A DNA stretch of 64,000 bases from Neoconidiobolus thromboides FSU 785 (lineage: Eukaryota; Entomophthoromycota; Entomophthoromycetes; Entomophthorales; Neoconidiobolaceae): positions 124,001 to 188,000 of the forward strand of contig MU626272.1 of assembly GCA_025603075.1 (NCBI GenBank), in the 5' to 3' direction. Every line of letters begins with the position of its first letter. The stretch's first letter is position 1. The notes beneath the pieces were generated by a model. The model ran no database searches and was not told where the DNA came from. It saw only the letters and a list, made by a program, of their open reading frames with translations. The position numbers and the translations under genes are program-made. Of this stretch, positions 36,600 through 48,404 are shown piece by piece.

Positions 36600-36725
36600 A
36601 TGAAGATTGTTTGGAACTTGACTTCTGCCGCTCGGCCGCTTGGCTGTCAACTAGCAAGAAAAGCTGTGGAATCTTTAGAAAATGGCCTTATTCTCCTATA
36701 CTCATTAGTTGATTTTCTTATTTAA
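36600..36725 (+). pseudogene. Possible fragment of a short-chain dehydrogenase N-terminus
   Basis: A 41-codon frame starts MKIVWNLTSAARPLGCQLAR and continues KAVESLENG. The order hydrophobic strand, T-S-A-A-R-P-L-G, then a helix LARKAVES resembles the first beta-alpha unit of SDR enzymes, where the motif is TGxxxGxG. The key glycines are partly replaced. Base composition is locally GC-rich (GCCGCTCGGCCGCTTGGC). The rest of an SDR is not found downstream, so this is at most a remnant. The identification is weak. Confidence 0.25.
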
Positions 36726-37140
36726 ATAAACCACTTGGGTGTTCGCCTTTTCAAGAACTTAAAAAAGTTTTACTAAAACTAACTTTGGTGCAAGTTTCTA
36801 TTGAGATACTTTTAAAGGAAATAGTATAAGTTTTCAAAAATATAAAATAGATTTCTAACTTCTAGTAAAATCTGTACATAATTTTTGAGTGTTTATATTG
36901 ATTTAATAGAATGATCGATACCAAAAATAAAAATGAATTTCCGGGGTTTTTCGCCTCTTTATCTATACCTTCTATGTCTAAAAATTATAATCCTGACCCA
37001 ATCAATCATCTTATCAAATAATACTAAATAACACTCTTCGCAAATAGATCGCTACGCATCCATACCATCATATATTCATTAAACTCTGCTTTTTTCAACA
37101 ATATTTTTATTTGACCAGTATTGTTTTTACCTATATCCCG

Positions 37141-37480
37141 ACAGTCAATAAATACCAATGATGATGCTCCCCTTTACTACAATGAAACCAGCCATTAAAC
37201 CATAGCCATTCCATCATCTTGTATACAAGTATAAGTATACGAAAGTACTCAATATCTAGCTAATGCTACTGATATACCTTAAGTCTATAGTAGCTGCTCG
37301 CATAGTGATGGTCACAAGCTCAAAACCAATTTTGAGTTGGGTGACTTATTATGTGGCACCTTCTTTTTCTGAATCAGGATACTTTACTGCTTATATCTTA
37401 TAGAAGAGAGGTGTGCGAAATGTGAGAAAAGTTTTGATAAGGAAGAAGTAAAAGGAAATAAGAGAAAAAGTTTGAATTAG
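37141..37480 (+). pseudogene. BRI3-like pseudogene, tandem to the intact gene at 38244
   Basis: The reading NTNDDAPLYYNETS, then YESTQYLANATDIP, TAA, then SCSHSDGHKLKTNFELGDLL, a CGTFFF run, TGA, and IRILYCLYLIEERCAKCEKSFD parallels the intact neighbour (YGSTQQPANVIYIP, FTTEFTLGGLLCALFFFPIG, KRCVKCGGRFD). Stops fall at corresponding positions where the neighbour has sense codons. The sequence after the stop (TTATTGTATTTTGCGGGTTG) also matches the neighbour's 3' flank at about 38621-38642. It is therefore a local duplicate that has lost function. Confidence 0.75.
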
Positions 37481-38243
37481 TGTTTTATATTCAAATGTTT
37501 TTTCGAAGTTATTGTATTTTGCGGGTTGTAATTTTGTTTATGTCCGTTGATAAAGTAGTTGGATTTGTTTTGTGCTACAATTCAAATTTTATAATAAAAT
37601 ATGATATAAAGTTAATACAATTTTAATTTTTTTATACTATTTTCACTATTTAAGAGTAAAAGAATAGTTTTTACATCCAATATAAAAGTATCCTACAAAA
37701 TGAAGTTGATATTTAAGTTTTTATATTAATATGTTAAATGTGTTGTTTTAAACAAAAATATTGCAAATACTTATTCAGTTTTGTTCAATAAAACATTATA
37801 TGTGTTTAAATTCCAATTTCTTAGAGTATTTCTAAAATATGTATTAGATTATCATTACAATTTTTCCATAAATGTTTACTTTGTCAAAGTTATCCTATAT
37901 TAAAGTATTAATTTGGTGTATGGATCATATTAGTAATGTTTATATTAAATAGCATCTTAGCATAAAATTAATAAATCTAAATAACACAAATTAATATATT
38001 AAATTTAATAATAATAACACGTTTGTCATATCCATCCCAGCATTTATCCAAACCTAATAAAGAATTTGGCACTCTCAAAAGGCCCAAACTTCAACCAATC
38101 AATTCCCTAATTATCAACAAATCAAAAATAAGCCACACTGAGCGTAATCAATACCTCATCCCTAATTCTATTTAAACGTTAAATCGTGCTTTTTCAATTT
38201 CAATCTCAATTTCAGTTAACTTTTAATTTTTATTTATCCATAA
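37481..38243. other. Spacer between BRI3-like pseudogene and gene
   Basis: The first ~90 bp share the 3' flank with the intact paralogue. The rest is AT-rich and becomes C/A-rich near 38030-38180, just before the gene, as expected of a promoter. No other feature. Confidence 0.5.
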
Positions 38244-38549
38244 ATGTCTCAACCAAAGAACACAAATACTCCCATGACTGCACCACCTCCCTACTCAGAA
38301 AATAGGAATCAAGGCACTTCGTCTTCAGCGCCTCGTATGCATGCACAAACTTATGGAAGCACCCAACAACCAGCTAACGTTATCTATATACCTCAAGGTA
38401 GTTGCTCTCGTGGTGGCGATCACGCGTTCACAACTGAGTTTACCTTAGGGGGATTATTATGTGCTTTGTTCTTTTTTCCAATTGGTATACTTTGTTGTTT
38501 GTGTCTCACGGAAAAGAGATGTGTAAAATGCGGAGGAAGATTTGATTAA
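38244..38549 (+). CDS. BRI3-family small membrane protein
   Basis: A single exon of 101 aa. The N-terminal half is Pro/Ser/Gln-rich and holds a PPPY motif (APPPYSEN, about residue 15), a potential docking site for WW domains of Nedd4/Rsp5-type ubiquitin ligases. Residues ~60-101 match the BRI3 C-terminal block: FTTEFTLGGLLCALFFFPIG, then ILCCLCLTEKRCVKCGGRFD. One membrane segment is flanked by a terminal CxxC. Unlike animal BRI3, the CxxC before the membrane segment is missing. In animals BRI3 is an endolysosomal membrane protein of poorly defined role. A decayed tandem copy lies at 37141-37480. Confidence 0.78.
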   Translation: MSQPKNTNTPMTAPPPYSENRNQGTSSSAPRMHAQTYGSTQQPANVIYIPQGSCSRGGDHAFTTEFTLGGLLCALFFFPIGILCCLCLTEKRCVKCGGRFD

Positions 38550-38783
38550 GCGGTAAGAGATAACAGAAAAGGTCGAGTTTTATCGATTTAACTTTTATTT
38601 ATACTCAAAAAGGTTTTGAAGGTATTGTATTTTGCGAGATGTAATTTTTTGTTTATATCATAAATAAATATTCAATTTGTTTTATCAGGTTCTTATAGAG
38701 TTTTAATTTATTATACAGTTTTGTAAGTTTGACTAAAATTCTATACAAATTAGTAAAATTAATTTTTAATTAAATAAAAATAT

Positions 38784-40928
38784 TTATAAAACAAATTTAG
38801 AAGGACCTAGTCCTAATTCATTATCCTCAGATTGCAAGTCGACTGACCTAACGTCTTCATTAAATTGTGTCAATATAGTTTTCCTAGATTTTTTTCTTTT
38901 CGCTTTTTTCTCCTTTGAGCCTACAACCAAATTACTAAATCTGGATGGAAGCACAGGTGGGTGGACAGTAGCAACTTGTCTGCCTTGATTTGATTTTGGA
39001 TTACTTGTCGTCATTGGTAATGAATAAAACAACGGCGATATACTTAATTCAGAAGATTGTGCCGATGGTGCTAAATATGCAGAGTCATTTGATTGTAAAT
39101 TAAAAGAAGCATTGGATGTAGGTGTAACCAATTGATTTAACACATTGGTTTCTCTAGATACGTTAAAGTGTTGATAATACCCTTTATGAATATTGATACC
39201 AAACCTATCTTCCACTGTATCAAATGATTTTGCTGATAAATTACTTGCAGTCCCTTTAGTGTAATTGGAACCATATCCTTGCTCTTGATCTTCAATATCA
39301 AACTCTTCTTCAATGGACTCAAAGTCTTCTGCTATCTCTTCTTCAAGTCTCGACGGTACCAATGGTATCTCACAAAAGTAAATATGGGCTAACAAATATA
39401 ATGAAATAAAACATGCTATCAATCCAAGCATTGAAAAAAATCTTTCTAAACTTATAAATTTGTCTTCGATTATAATAATTTGACTAACGACTAAAGGTGA
39501 GATACTTAATCCTAAATTCAATATGCTTGTTGAAGTGGCATAAGCTAGAGGTAAATAATGATCAGGTACAAAGAAAGGAATAGAGGACCAAACAGAGGAA
39601 GTAATAAGGGAATAAAATAAACCCAATAAAATCATAGGAGGTATTGGAGAGGTCAAATCCACTAAGGATAATAAAAGATGGCAACTGGCTAATCCTAAGC
39701 CACATATGAAACATATCAAAAGTCTTGCTCTAATACCTTTAATTAAGAAACTTAATATAGGAACTAGTAATGTACATAGTAAATCTGGGGTAGCCAATAA
39801 AAAGCCAGCTAGTTGAGGTTGGTTGGGATACCATTTAGCTTGTATAAAATAAGAAGATATATTAATAAATGGGATAACAGCTGCATAACCACATAAAATC
39901 AAACAAGATAAGCACCAATAATCAAAAGTAAACGAAGTCAAAGCACTAAGACTTAACGAAGGTATCTCTTCAATAGGTTGATTAATAGAAGTTAAAGGGT
40001 CTATTTTATGATTAAAAGTAGAATAGTTGTTAATTAATGTTGAATTTCTTTTACTATTTTGGCCATTTTCATTCATTTGCGGAATAAAACTTCCTTCTTC
40101 ATAAAGATTCTTTTTCTTCCAGCTGATATAAAAGAGATCCATAAAAACTAGCAACAAAGAGCATAAAAAGGATAAACAACACATATACCATCCAAACCAA
40201 AATGCTTGTATAGTGTTATTCTCCATGTTATCACTGTAATTTAATGCTATATAAGGTGACAGTATGTCACTTAACACTGAACCTAGTCTAGCAATACCCA
40301 AGTTGATGGTTAATGCTAGTCCTAACTCATCCTGCTCAAACCAATGACAAGTTAATCTAGCTTGTGCTATACCTATTGATTCTCCACCCAAACCAACCAT
40401 TAATCTACCAAACAGCATCAAATTAAAGTGATGTTTCTCTAACCCATAACTAAATAAATATTGTCCTACCATAACCATAAAACAAAATATAATTAATGAG
40501 TTTTTAGAACCTTTTAAATGATTTTAAGTTTTTTTGTATGGAATTAAGAATAGTAGTTATTGTTACCTAATTTATCTACATATCTAGCCATAAAAAAAGG
40601 AAGAACAACATTTGGTAAGGAATATAAACTATAAAATAAAGCTAATTGAACTTGCCATTCTTGGTTTTCACTCTTTAATATATCTTTTATCTGTAGGTTT
40701 AAAGCAGCTGGTAAATCATAGGCCTAAGATAGAAAGACATTATAATAAACATAGATGATATACTTATTTTTATAATTTCATTACATAATAATTACCGGTG
40801 AAACACAAAGCGGAGAGGATTAAAAATAATAATTTTTTACTAAATGAGTTGTTTAAAGCTGGGTTTGAAGAGTACTCTCGATGCACTCTTGATAATTTAC
40901 TGTTGATATTTAATACTCCTTCTTTCAT
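38784..40928 (-). CDS. Major facilitator superfamily transporter, MFSD1-like
   Basis: Three exons, 40785-40928, 40567-40723 and 38784-40510, encode 675 aa. Exon 1 donor choice at 40784 restores CFTGNYYAYDLPAALN, typical of the first membrane helices and loop. Exon 2 gives ALFYSLYSLPNVVLPFFMAR, a conserved MFS loop, then YVDKLG. The large exon holds GRLMVGLGGESIGIAQARLT and WF plus INLGIARLGSVLSDI, which match MFSD1. About 12 helices end near residue 500. The last ~170 residues are a cytosolic, Ser/Asn-rich tail with acidic (EEEIAEDFESIEEEF) and basic (KEKKAKRKKSRKT) stretches, longer than in animal MFSD1. MFSD1 proteins export dipeptides from lysosomes, so a vacuolar role is inferred. It converges with the BRI3-like gene. 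Confidence 0.82.
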
Positions 40929-41355
40929 CTTCAGATAAAGATAAGAAGCAAAAAAACTATATTGGGCTGTTAACCAATAAAAGAAATTGGATTAGGGGCC
41001 TAGAATTCTGTTAACTGTTTTTGAAAATAAGAACTTTAAAGTGAAAAATAAGTTCAAATTAATAAATTATGATTACTAGCAAATCCTTTATGCCACTTTA
41101 TTCCTGAGAAAATATTAACAGTTTAAGTTAATCAAAGTATATAACATTATAATTAATAAACAAAAGATACAGATAAAAAGATCAATTAAAGTCAAAAAAG
41201 ATATTGTAATAATAAACTAAAAATCAATATCATTTTAATTTTAATAAAAATATAAACGACAATTCAATGAAAAGAAAGGCAAACAATAAAAAAGAAAATT
41301 AAATCTCGTCCAGTATAACAATAAAACCAAGGAAAATAAATCGCTAGGAGCTTTT
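40929..41355. other. Spacer between SLA1-like 3' end and MFS 5' end
   Basis: About 430 bp that must hold the transporter's promoter. No gene or repeat is visible. Confidence 0.55.
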
Positions 41356-44300
41356 TTACATTCTATAATTGTTACCCTGTCCATAATTATTGGAATTAAA
41401 GTTATTATTATTCATGGGGTTAAACTGCTGTTGATAACCACCCATATTCTGACTTTGCTGTTGATAGTTATTCATTCCCTGCCCTTGTTGTTGATAGTTA
41501 TTCATCCCTTGGTTGAGCTGTTGGTTCATCATATTACCCTGTAATCCACTATTATAACCCAAACTTGAATTATTTCCGATAGGACGATTTAAGTCCATAC
41601 TATTATAGTTATTCAATCCTCCACCCGAAAGAGTATTTTGATTATAATTTGAATTATTCAAAGAGCTCGAATTTAATGAAGTATTAAGATGATTACCATA
41701 TGAACTTGAACTACCAGAATAAGCGTTATTTAAATTACTATTTATATTCATACTTGACATAGAATTGGTAGATAAACTAGTGTACTGGGCGGTATTAGAG
41801 TAATTATTTAAGCTTGAACCAATGTTCACACTACTATTATTTATATTATTATTCCCGTAAGTGCTTCCAAGTCCACTCATACCACTATTGTTACCAAGAC
41901 CATTCATACCATTATTACTTCCAATTCCACTCATACCATTATTTTGACCAAATGAAGATCCTGTATTACCAGCGTAAGAATAATCATTCATATTACCACT
42001 AGCTAAACCAAGATTACTATGGCTCGAGATAACTTTATCTTGCTGAAGATTGGATGACATACTTAAAGAAGAAAAATTGTTTGGAGTGCTAATATTACCC
42101 ATTCCTAAACCACTATTACTGCTCATCCCTAAAACATTGTTATTACCACTCATTCCTAAAGTATTATTACTTAGCGTTGATGGACTATTATAATCCATTG
42201 ACTTTAAGCCTGAACTATTATTTATTGCACTTTGATTTATTCCCAACAACTTACTGCTACTCAGTGAAGTATTGAATTCATTTCGACTACTATTAAAATT
42301 ACTCTGTTGTCCAGTCATGTTATTTAACCCAGTCTGATTATGACTTAAATTTCCAGAAGTATTAAAACTGTTATTCAGCAAGGATGAATTCATATTCAAG
42401 TTATTAGTGTTATTATTATACAATCCAGGAATGTCATTTAATGAGCTTGATGTATGTAATCCCGCTTTTGTTGAATCTAAAGTGTTGTATCCTCCAATTG
42501 AATAGCCCATATTGTTATTATTAGTGTTACTTAATGTAGGTGTTAAACTTCTTGTTAAATTGGCTGTTGGAGTGGTATGGTTGGATAACAAATTGTAAGA
42601 ATTGCCTTGAATAGTTGAACTGAAACTTGAACTAGCTGATTGATTTATATTTATAGTATTCAAATTACTATTTGATCCTGTGTAAGAATGTGATGATGCT
42701 GTCCCATAATTAGTCTCTTTATTCAAACTACTATGAGCATTCATAGTGTTATAAGATGGACTCTCGTTCAATGTGTTAGACCCTAAATATCAACATTACT
42801 ATTAGTCCATTCATCTTTTAAAATTATAAAGTTACCTGTATTAATATCAAAACTTTGATTTAAACTACTTGGTTTATCAAGTTCCATTCTAAACTGATCA
42901 AATTCATTTAATTTGACTGGGGTTGAATCCATTAATCTTGGAACTGAATCAAATGTAGATCCTAAACCAGTACTAGAATTTTGACTTATACCCAAATTGT
43001 AATTTACAGATCCTTGAGTTTGTGTGTTCTGATTTTTATTCCCACTACTGTACTGAGGTATTTTAGGAGTACTAGTAACTCCCAAACTCTTTAAACTTAA
43101 ATCATCGAACTGATAATTTGATGAACTAGCTTTAGTTCTGTTTGTTGTAGTAGTTGATATTGAATAATCCATATTACTTGGTAAATTGATTGTACTCATA
43201 GAGGTATCATGTAAGTTGCCGCTAAATGATCTTTCCGAAATGATGGGACTGTCCATAGCAAAATCATTTTTATAATTGAAATTCTTACTATCAAAAGTAT
43301 CTAAATTCTTGTTCAATAACATACTCGAATTCAATGGTGTTGAGCTACTATCACTGTTGTTGTGTGGGATATTAAACGAAGCTAAACTGGACATAGAGCC
43401 TTCTCTTTTAATATCGCTCATCGGAGATAATGTCTTTGAATTAGCTCCAAATAGATCAAGTGCTTGTTCTTGATTTGAAGTTGTAACATTACCATTAGAT
43501 TTGTTGCTTAGGGTAGCACTTGGAGTAGTACTTGACCCAAATACATTAACACTTGGTTGAGTATTTGAGTTTGATCCAAAGATGTTGGAATTCGATTGGG
43601 TATTGGGAGTGCTAATAGTACTAAAAACACTTCCACTCTCTTTATTTTGTGTGGATTGATTAAAGATAGAAGCCCCCACTTGCATATTATCTGAAGCTTT
43701 ACTGCTTTGATTGTTTACAGGCAATGAACTAACCGAAGAATTACTACTAAAAGTAGCATTTGCGTCCCCAAATACATTCTGGTTTTGGGTTGGTTTAGGT
43801 GGTGCAGGCCTTCTAGTTGGAATGAATACATTAGATAAATTACCACTTGGAATTGGAATCAAGGGTTGAGCAAGGATAACAGGAACGTTATTTTGGATTT
43901 GTTGTGTAGGCATTTGTTGCTGCTGTACAAACATTGAAGAAGATTGTTGAATTTGTGGTTGAGTAAGTTGTGGTGTACTTGGTCTCCTTGGAGATGCTTG
44001 TTGAACTTTTGTAAATACCGCAAAATCTTGATTACCCTTTTTAGTTACTTCTGGGGCCACTTTAATAGGTTTAACAGTAGCGCTATCATTAACACTTATC
44101 TTTGAAAATTCGGCACTTAAGGAACTCCAATCTTGATCTAATGCTGAGTTACTTTTCCCTTTAGTATCACGTCGAACTGAATTATCTGAAGAAAATATAG
44201 GTGTTTCAGATGCAGTGGAAGATGGTTTTGTATTTGAATCTGGGAATACAGCCCAAGGATCAGATGTAATGGTAGCTTTAGTAGTAGTAGGAGATGCAAC

Positions 44301-46932
44301 AGTGGGAGATACAACAGTAGGAGATGCAGGGGTAATATCTTTTGCTACAGTTGGTGGTGTTTTCTTTTGATATGTTGCTCTTTGTCCTGGAACGCCCCAA
44401 ATGTCATCATCAAACCCGCTCTTTGATTTTGATTTTGATTTTGATTTATCGTCATCCTTTACTTTGTTCTTATTTTCTTTTTGATTTTCAGCTTCAAGAA
44501 ATTCAGTGGCTTTAGCAATCTTTTGTTGATCAATTGAACTTGATTTGCCTTTAGGCTTTGATCCTAATCCACCCGATAATCCCAACCCATATTTTTTACT
44601 TTCGCTTGATGATGTCCCTAAATCTGAAAATCCTTCCCATGAGCTATTAGAATCTCCTTGACCTTGGAGTCTCCTTGCTAACATTTCATCTTGCTCAATT
44701 TGTAATTCAACAAAGCTACCTGACGCTTTTTCTTTACGTACTCTTTCAATTTCTTCTTGTTGAAGTTTATATGCCAATTCTTCATCTTTTGAAGGGTCAA
44801 TGACAGTAGTATTTGGATTGAAAGTCACACTACGTTTGCCTTTAGGTGCCTTTGAAATATTATCTGATTTGATAGCATTAAGCACTCTTATAGAATCACC
44901 TTCAACTAATCCAAGATCTTTTAAGCTACTTTTGTCCATTGATTTAAGTAAACTTCTATCAATTTTTTCTTTTGTAAACGTAGTCGCATAAACTTGTGCT
45001 TCATCATCAGCCACATTACAATCCTTAAAAAATCGTAGCCATTTTTCGGATTCTGCATTTTGCTTTCTAGTAGAATCTAAAGATTCAGTTAAATCTTCTC
45101 CAATCAATTCAGATACATATTTTAAATCCACCATAGACATCTTTTCAATTGGTACTGCTATTTTAACCCCATTTACTTTATGTAAATGGATTTTATTTTC
45201 ACTGAATTTAATAAACTCTGCTTCCACTTTAAAGGATCCAGTAGTATCTGTCCACTCTCTAACCATAATAGAACTTGGTTCATTTGCTACATTATTTCCT
45301 CCAGCTAATGCCGAACTTTGAGGGGCATCGGATGGAAGTAAAGTGACATATTCAGCTGGCACAAAACCTTCATCGTAATCCTCATCAGATCGATAAATTC
45401 TGCATCGCCACCAATCGGAATCAGTATCACTATCAAGTATATAAATCCTTGTATCGGCTACTACAGATAGTTCACCTTCTTCTGCAGCATCAAAATCATA
45501 TACTACAATCGCTGGTTTACCTTTTTTGCTTTCATTACCAGCTTTTGAGGGTGTACTAGAGATAGAATTATTACTAGGAACTCTCAATTGAGTTCTTGTT
45601 TCTGGATAAAATTGCTTTTGCTGTTCAGATGCACGATCAATTTCTTCTTGTGGTATTGGTGGTAGAGGAACTGTTTCATATTTATCCTTAATAGTTGGTA
45701 CATCATCGGATTGATTATATTGTGGACTATGTTGTTGATAAGACTTTGGTGGTGCAGCTGATGATTTGGTGGATTTTTTAAACATACCAAAGAAACCTTT
45801 TGAATTTTTATCTTCTGCTTTTTCACGATAAATGGCATCTGAGCAACTTTTTATTTTAAATGCAATAGCTTCGGCTTGTTTTATGGAACTACAGCTAAAA
45901 TCAAAGGTTACACTATCCTTTCCAGATAATTCAATAATGATATGTTTGTTTTTTAAACTATACGAAACTAAATCAGAAATAGCCCATTGCTTTACTGGGG
46001 AGCCCTTTTTAGAAACGATTAATTATTATTCAAAATTATGGTTTAACCCATTACCTTCTCTTCTTCACTTGCAACAAAGATCATATTGCTACTGATACCC
46101 AAACGTACTTTTTGTTTCTTTTTCTTACTTTTATCTACTTCCTTTATAAAAAGTTAGTTTCGATCAGCAAAACATTAACTACTATACTTACTGAAACCCT
46201 CCAAAATAACATATCGTCTTTAGCAATTTTTTTAGTGCTTAATGGGGTAGTATTATGTTGGTCAATGCTTTCATTGATATTTTTTGAAACTTGAGGTAGT
46301 TCTTGTTCAACCTCTTCTACTGCATCTTCATATTCCTATTAAAATATTTAATAAAATTAATAAAATTTAATAATTAAGTTTATTTACCTCCATATAGCCT
46401 TCTTCAGCATAATTATTTTGTTCATTTGTATCCTCAATAATCTAGAATATGAATTTTACTGTAATTAAAAATAAAAATAAGAATGAAGATAGATAGTTAC
46501 TAACCTCTTCTGTATAATTTTGAGGTACAAACCCAAAACTACCATTAATACAACCTAACATCCAATCCTCACCTTCGACTTGATAAACCAATATCTCTAC
46601 TCCTTCTTCAAATGAAAGTTCGTCTTCACCTTGAGCTTCATAATCATAAATTGCTCTATATTTAGCTATGTAATCGATCTTTATTTTTAAAAAACTTATT
46701 AACTACTTGACTCTATAATCAACCAAAAAAAGAATTTTACCTCCTCAACATAGTTATAAGGGATTAAACCAATATTCATTTCGTCTGTTGAGTTAAGTTC
46801 TGTAGAAGCTTTCCACCAAGCTTCATCACTATCATCGACTATATATAATAAACTATCTTCTTCAAAAGATAACTCACCTTCTTCTACTGCTTCATATTTA
46901 TATAAGGCTTTACATATTCGTTGAATATTCAT
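41356..46932 (-). CDS. SLA1: Sla1-like endocytic adaptor, very large (about 1748 aa)
   Basis: Seven exons: 46741-46932, 46505-46678, 46388-46441, 46192-46335, 46055-46141, 42836-46004, 41356-42782. All keep frame. Order: SH3-1 (residues ~1-64, ALYKYEAVEEGELSFEE), SH3-2 (~65-122, AIYDYEAQGEDELSFEEG), acidic linker, PH-like SHD-type region (~170-250), SH3-3 (~350-420, VVYDFDAAEEGELSVVAD), SHD1 (REWTDTTGSFKVEAEFIKF), SAM-like SHD2 (WLRFFKDCNVADDEAQVYA), coiled/Gln-rich segment, then ~1100 residues rich in Ser, Asn, Thr, Gln and Gly. The last exon repeats NYQQQGQGM-type units. Sla1 links cargo and ubiquitin to actin assembly at cortical patches and binds NPFxD signals through SHD1. Yeast Sla1 is 1244 aa, so the tail is extended. 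The intron at 42783-42835 joins two long open frames; without it the protein would stop at NVDI. Confidence 0.9.
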
Positions 46933-47928
46933 TGTTTACTAGTATTGCTATTTATTGTTGAATTGCTAATGTAATTGGGTATTGAAATGAAAGTTTTTTG
47001 TTGAAATTAAATGAGGTATTTCTTTTGAAGCCACCAAGTTAGATTGTGGTAAATTGATAACCAATTAAAGATGAGTATTTGGAAGAAATTTTTCAAAATC
47101 CAAGTTCCTAGTTTTTTAGCCAAAACTTTATGGTTTTGTAAGGAGTATTAGGTAATACCAGGTTGCTTTTATTTTTATTTATTCTATTATTTACTCTTTA
47201 GGTTGTTTGTTTACTATATTTTTTATAAAATTTCATTTGAAACTATTATTAAGTAAAATTCAATAGAGTCAATAAATTTTATAAAATTCAATTTAAGACT
47301 GGCTTTTACTTTTTAGTATATTGATTCTCAACTTTTATTATTTCATTACAAATTTAGTATATGGGGATGTTTTTTTTGGCTTCATTGTTTTTTTCATCTT
47401 TTAAGCGCTATTTGGGTAGAAAAATTGTTAGTAGAATTCTCAAACAAAAAAATATCCTCATATTCTCATGAGTTTTAATAATTTAGCTAAAATAATTGTT
47501 AACTTAATAGAATTGAACCTATTTAATATATTTCTATTCAATATTATTATACTAAAAAAGTAATAAAAAGAAAGACATTGAATTTCAATTTAGTATTACA
47601 ATAATGATGTTTTTTTATTTTAATATTCATCTATTAGTTTTTTTCAACTTATATTACTTAATAAATGAATAAAATATATTCATTCAGAGATGTTAGTTTT
47701 GTTTAATAGATTTATTAACATTTCTTCTATTTAACAATATTCAAGAAGCAGAAAAATAAAGAAATTAATAAAAATAACAATGGTAAGTAAGATATCATTT
47801 AATTTAGACAAAAAATTAAATAAAAACAGCTAGTTAAATAAATAATATTAAAACTTAGATCAAAAATGAATTTTTACTCCAATTTCTTAGCCTTTATAAT
47901 CAAGATTTGCCCAAAATATGAAAGAAAC
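46933..47928. other. Spacer upstream of SLA1-like gene
   Basis: Contains MITE copy 9. An ATG followed directly by GTAAGTAAG at 47779 resembles a start-codon-only exon, as in NSA2, but no acceptor downstream gives a convincing protein except possibly that of the next feature. Confidence 0.4.
47362..47460 (-). mobile_element. MITE copy 9
   Basis: Reverse orientation: TGGGGATGTTTTTTTTGGCT at the left, AAATATCCTCA at the right, flanked by TA on both sides. The core reads TTTTAAGCGCTATTTGGGTA. Confidence 0.86.
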
Positions 47929-48222
47929 ATGGAAATACCTAATAATAATAACTATAATCAGAAAGCACCCTTCCTAAGGCTTCCTCTAGAATATTGTAGT
48001 CTTTTATTTTTTGTGTTACTTTTTGCAATCATGTGGAGACTTTAGGTAGATAAAATATATTAATATATTAAGTTTTCTTTCTAAAATTTAAATCTACTTA
48101 AAATTAGAACAATCATTGTTTTGATTTTTCTACTAATAAGCATGGCATTTATTGTGTTTTTTGAGGGAGTAAAGGTAATAGTAAAAGGGGTTACAGAATT
48201 AACTAATTATGGTTCATTTTAA
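47929..48222 (+). CDS. Possible small membrane protein (2 exons, 72 aa), unknown
   Basis: From the ATG at 47929 the frame reads MEIPNNNNYNQKAPFLRLPL, then EYCSLLFFVLLFAI. It would stop at 48048 after MWRL if unspliced. A GT at 48033 and an AG at 48106-48107 give an in-frame junction to TIIVLIFLLISMAFIVFFEG, then VKVIVKGVTELTNYGSF and TAA at 48220. The intron length (75 nt) is somewhat above the local norm and the donor (GTGGAG) is weak. The result would be a tiny protein with one or two membrane helices. I do not recognise the family. Both halves are hydrophobic and coding-like, but the model needs transcript support. Confidence 0.35.
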
Positions 48223-48404
48223 ATAAGGGGTTTATAATTAAAATAATTATTACATAATAATAACAGTAGAATGACGTTATCCTTTTAAATATACATTAAT
48301 ATTAATATTCTATGTTTAACCGATAAATTGTATTGAAAAGTGTATAAAAGTAACGGAATTTTTATTTTGTAAAAACTTTTGAGTTTTAAATAATATCACT
48401 AAAA

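Noticed and set aside
43276-43473. Short + strand ORF (and those at 41814 and 44800)
   Set aside because: Antisense shadows of the SLA1-like gene.
45832-46294. Two + strand ORFs of 87 and 60 codons
   Set aside because: Antisense to SLA1-like exons and introns; no independent signal.
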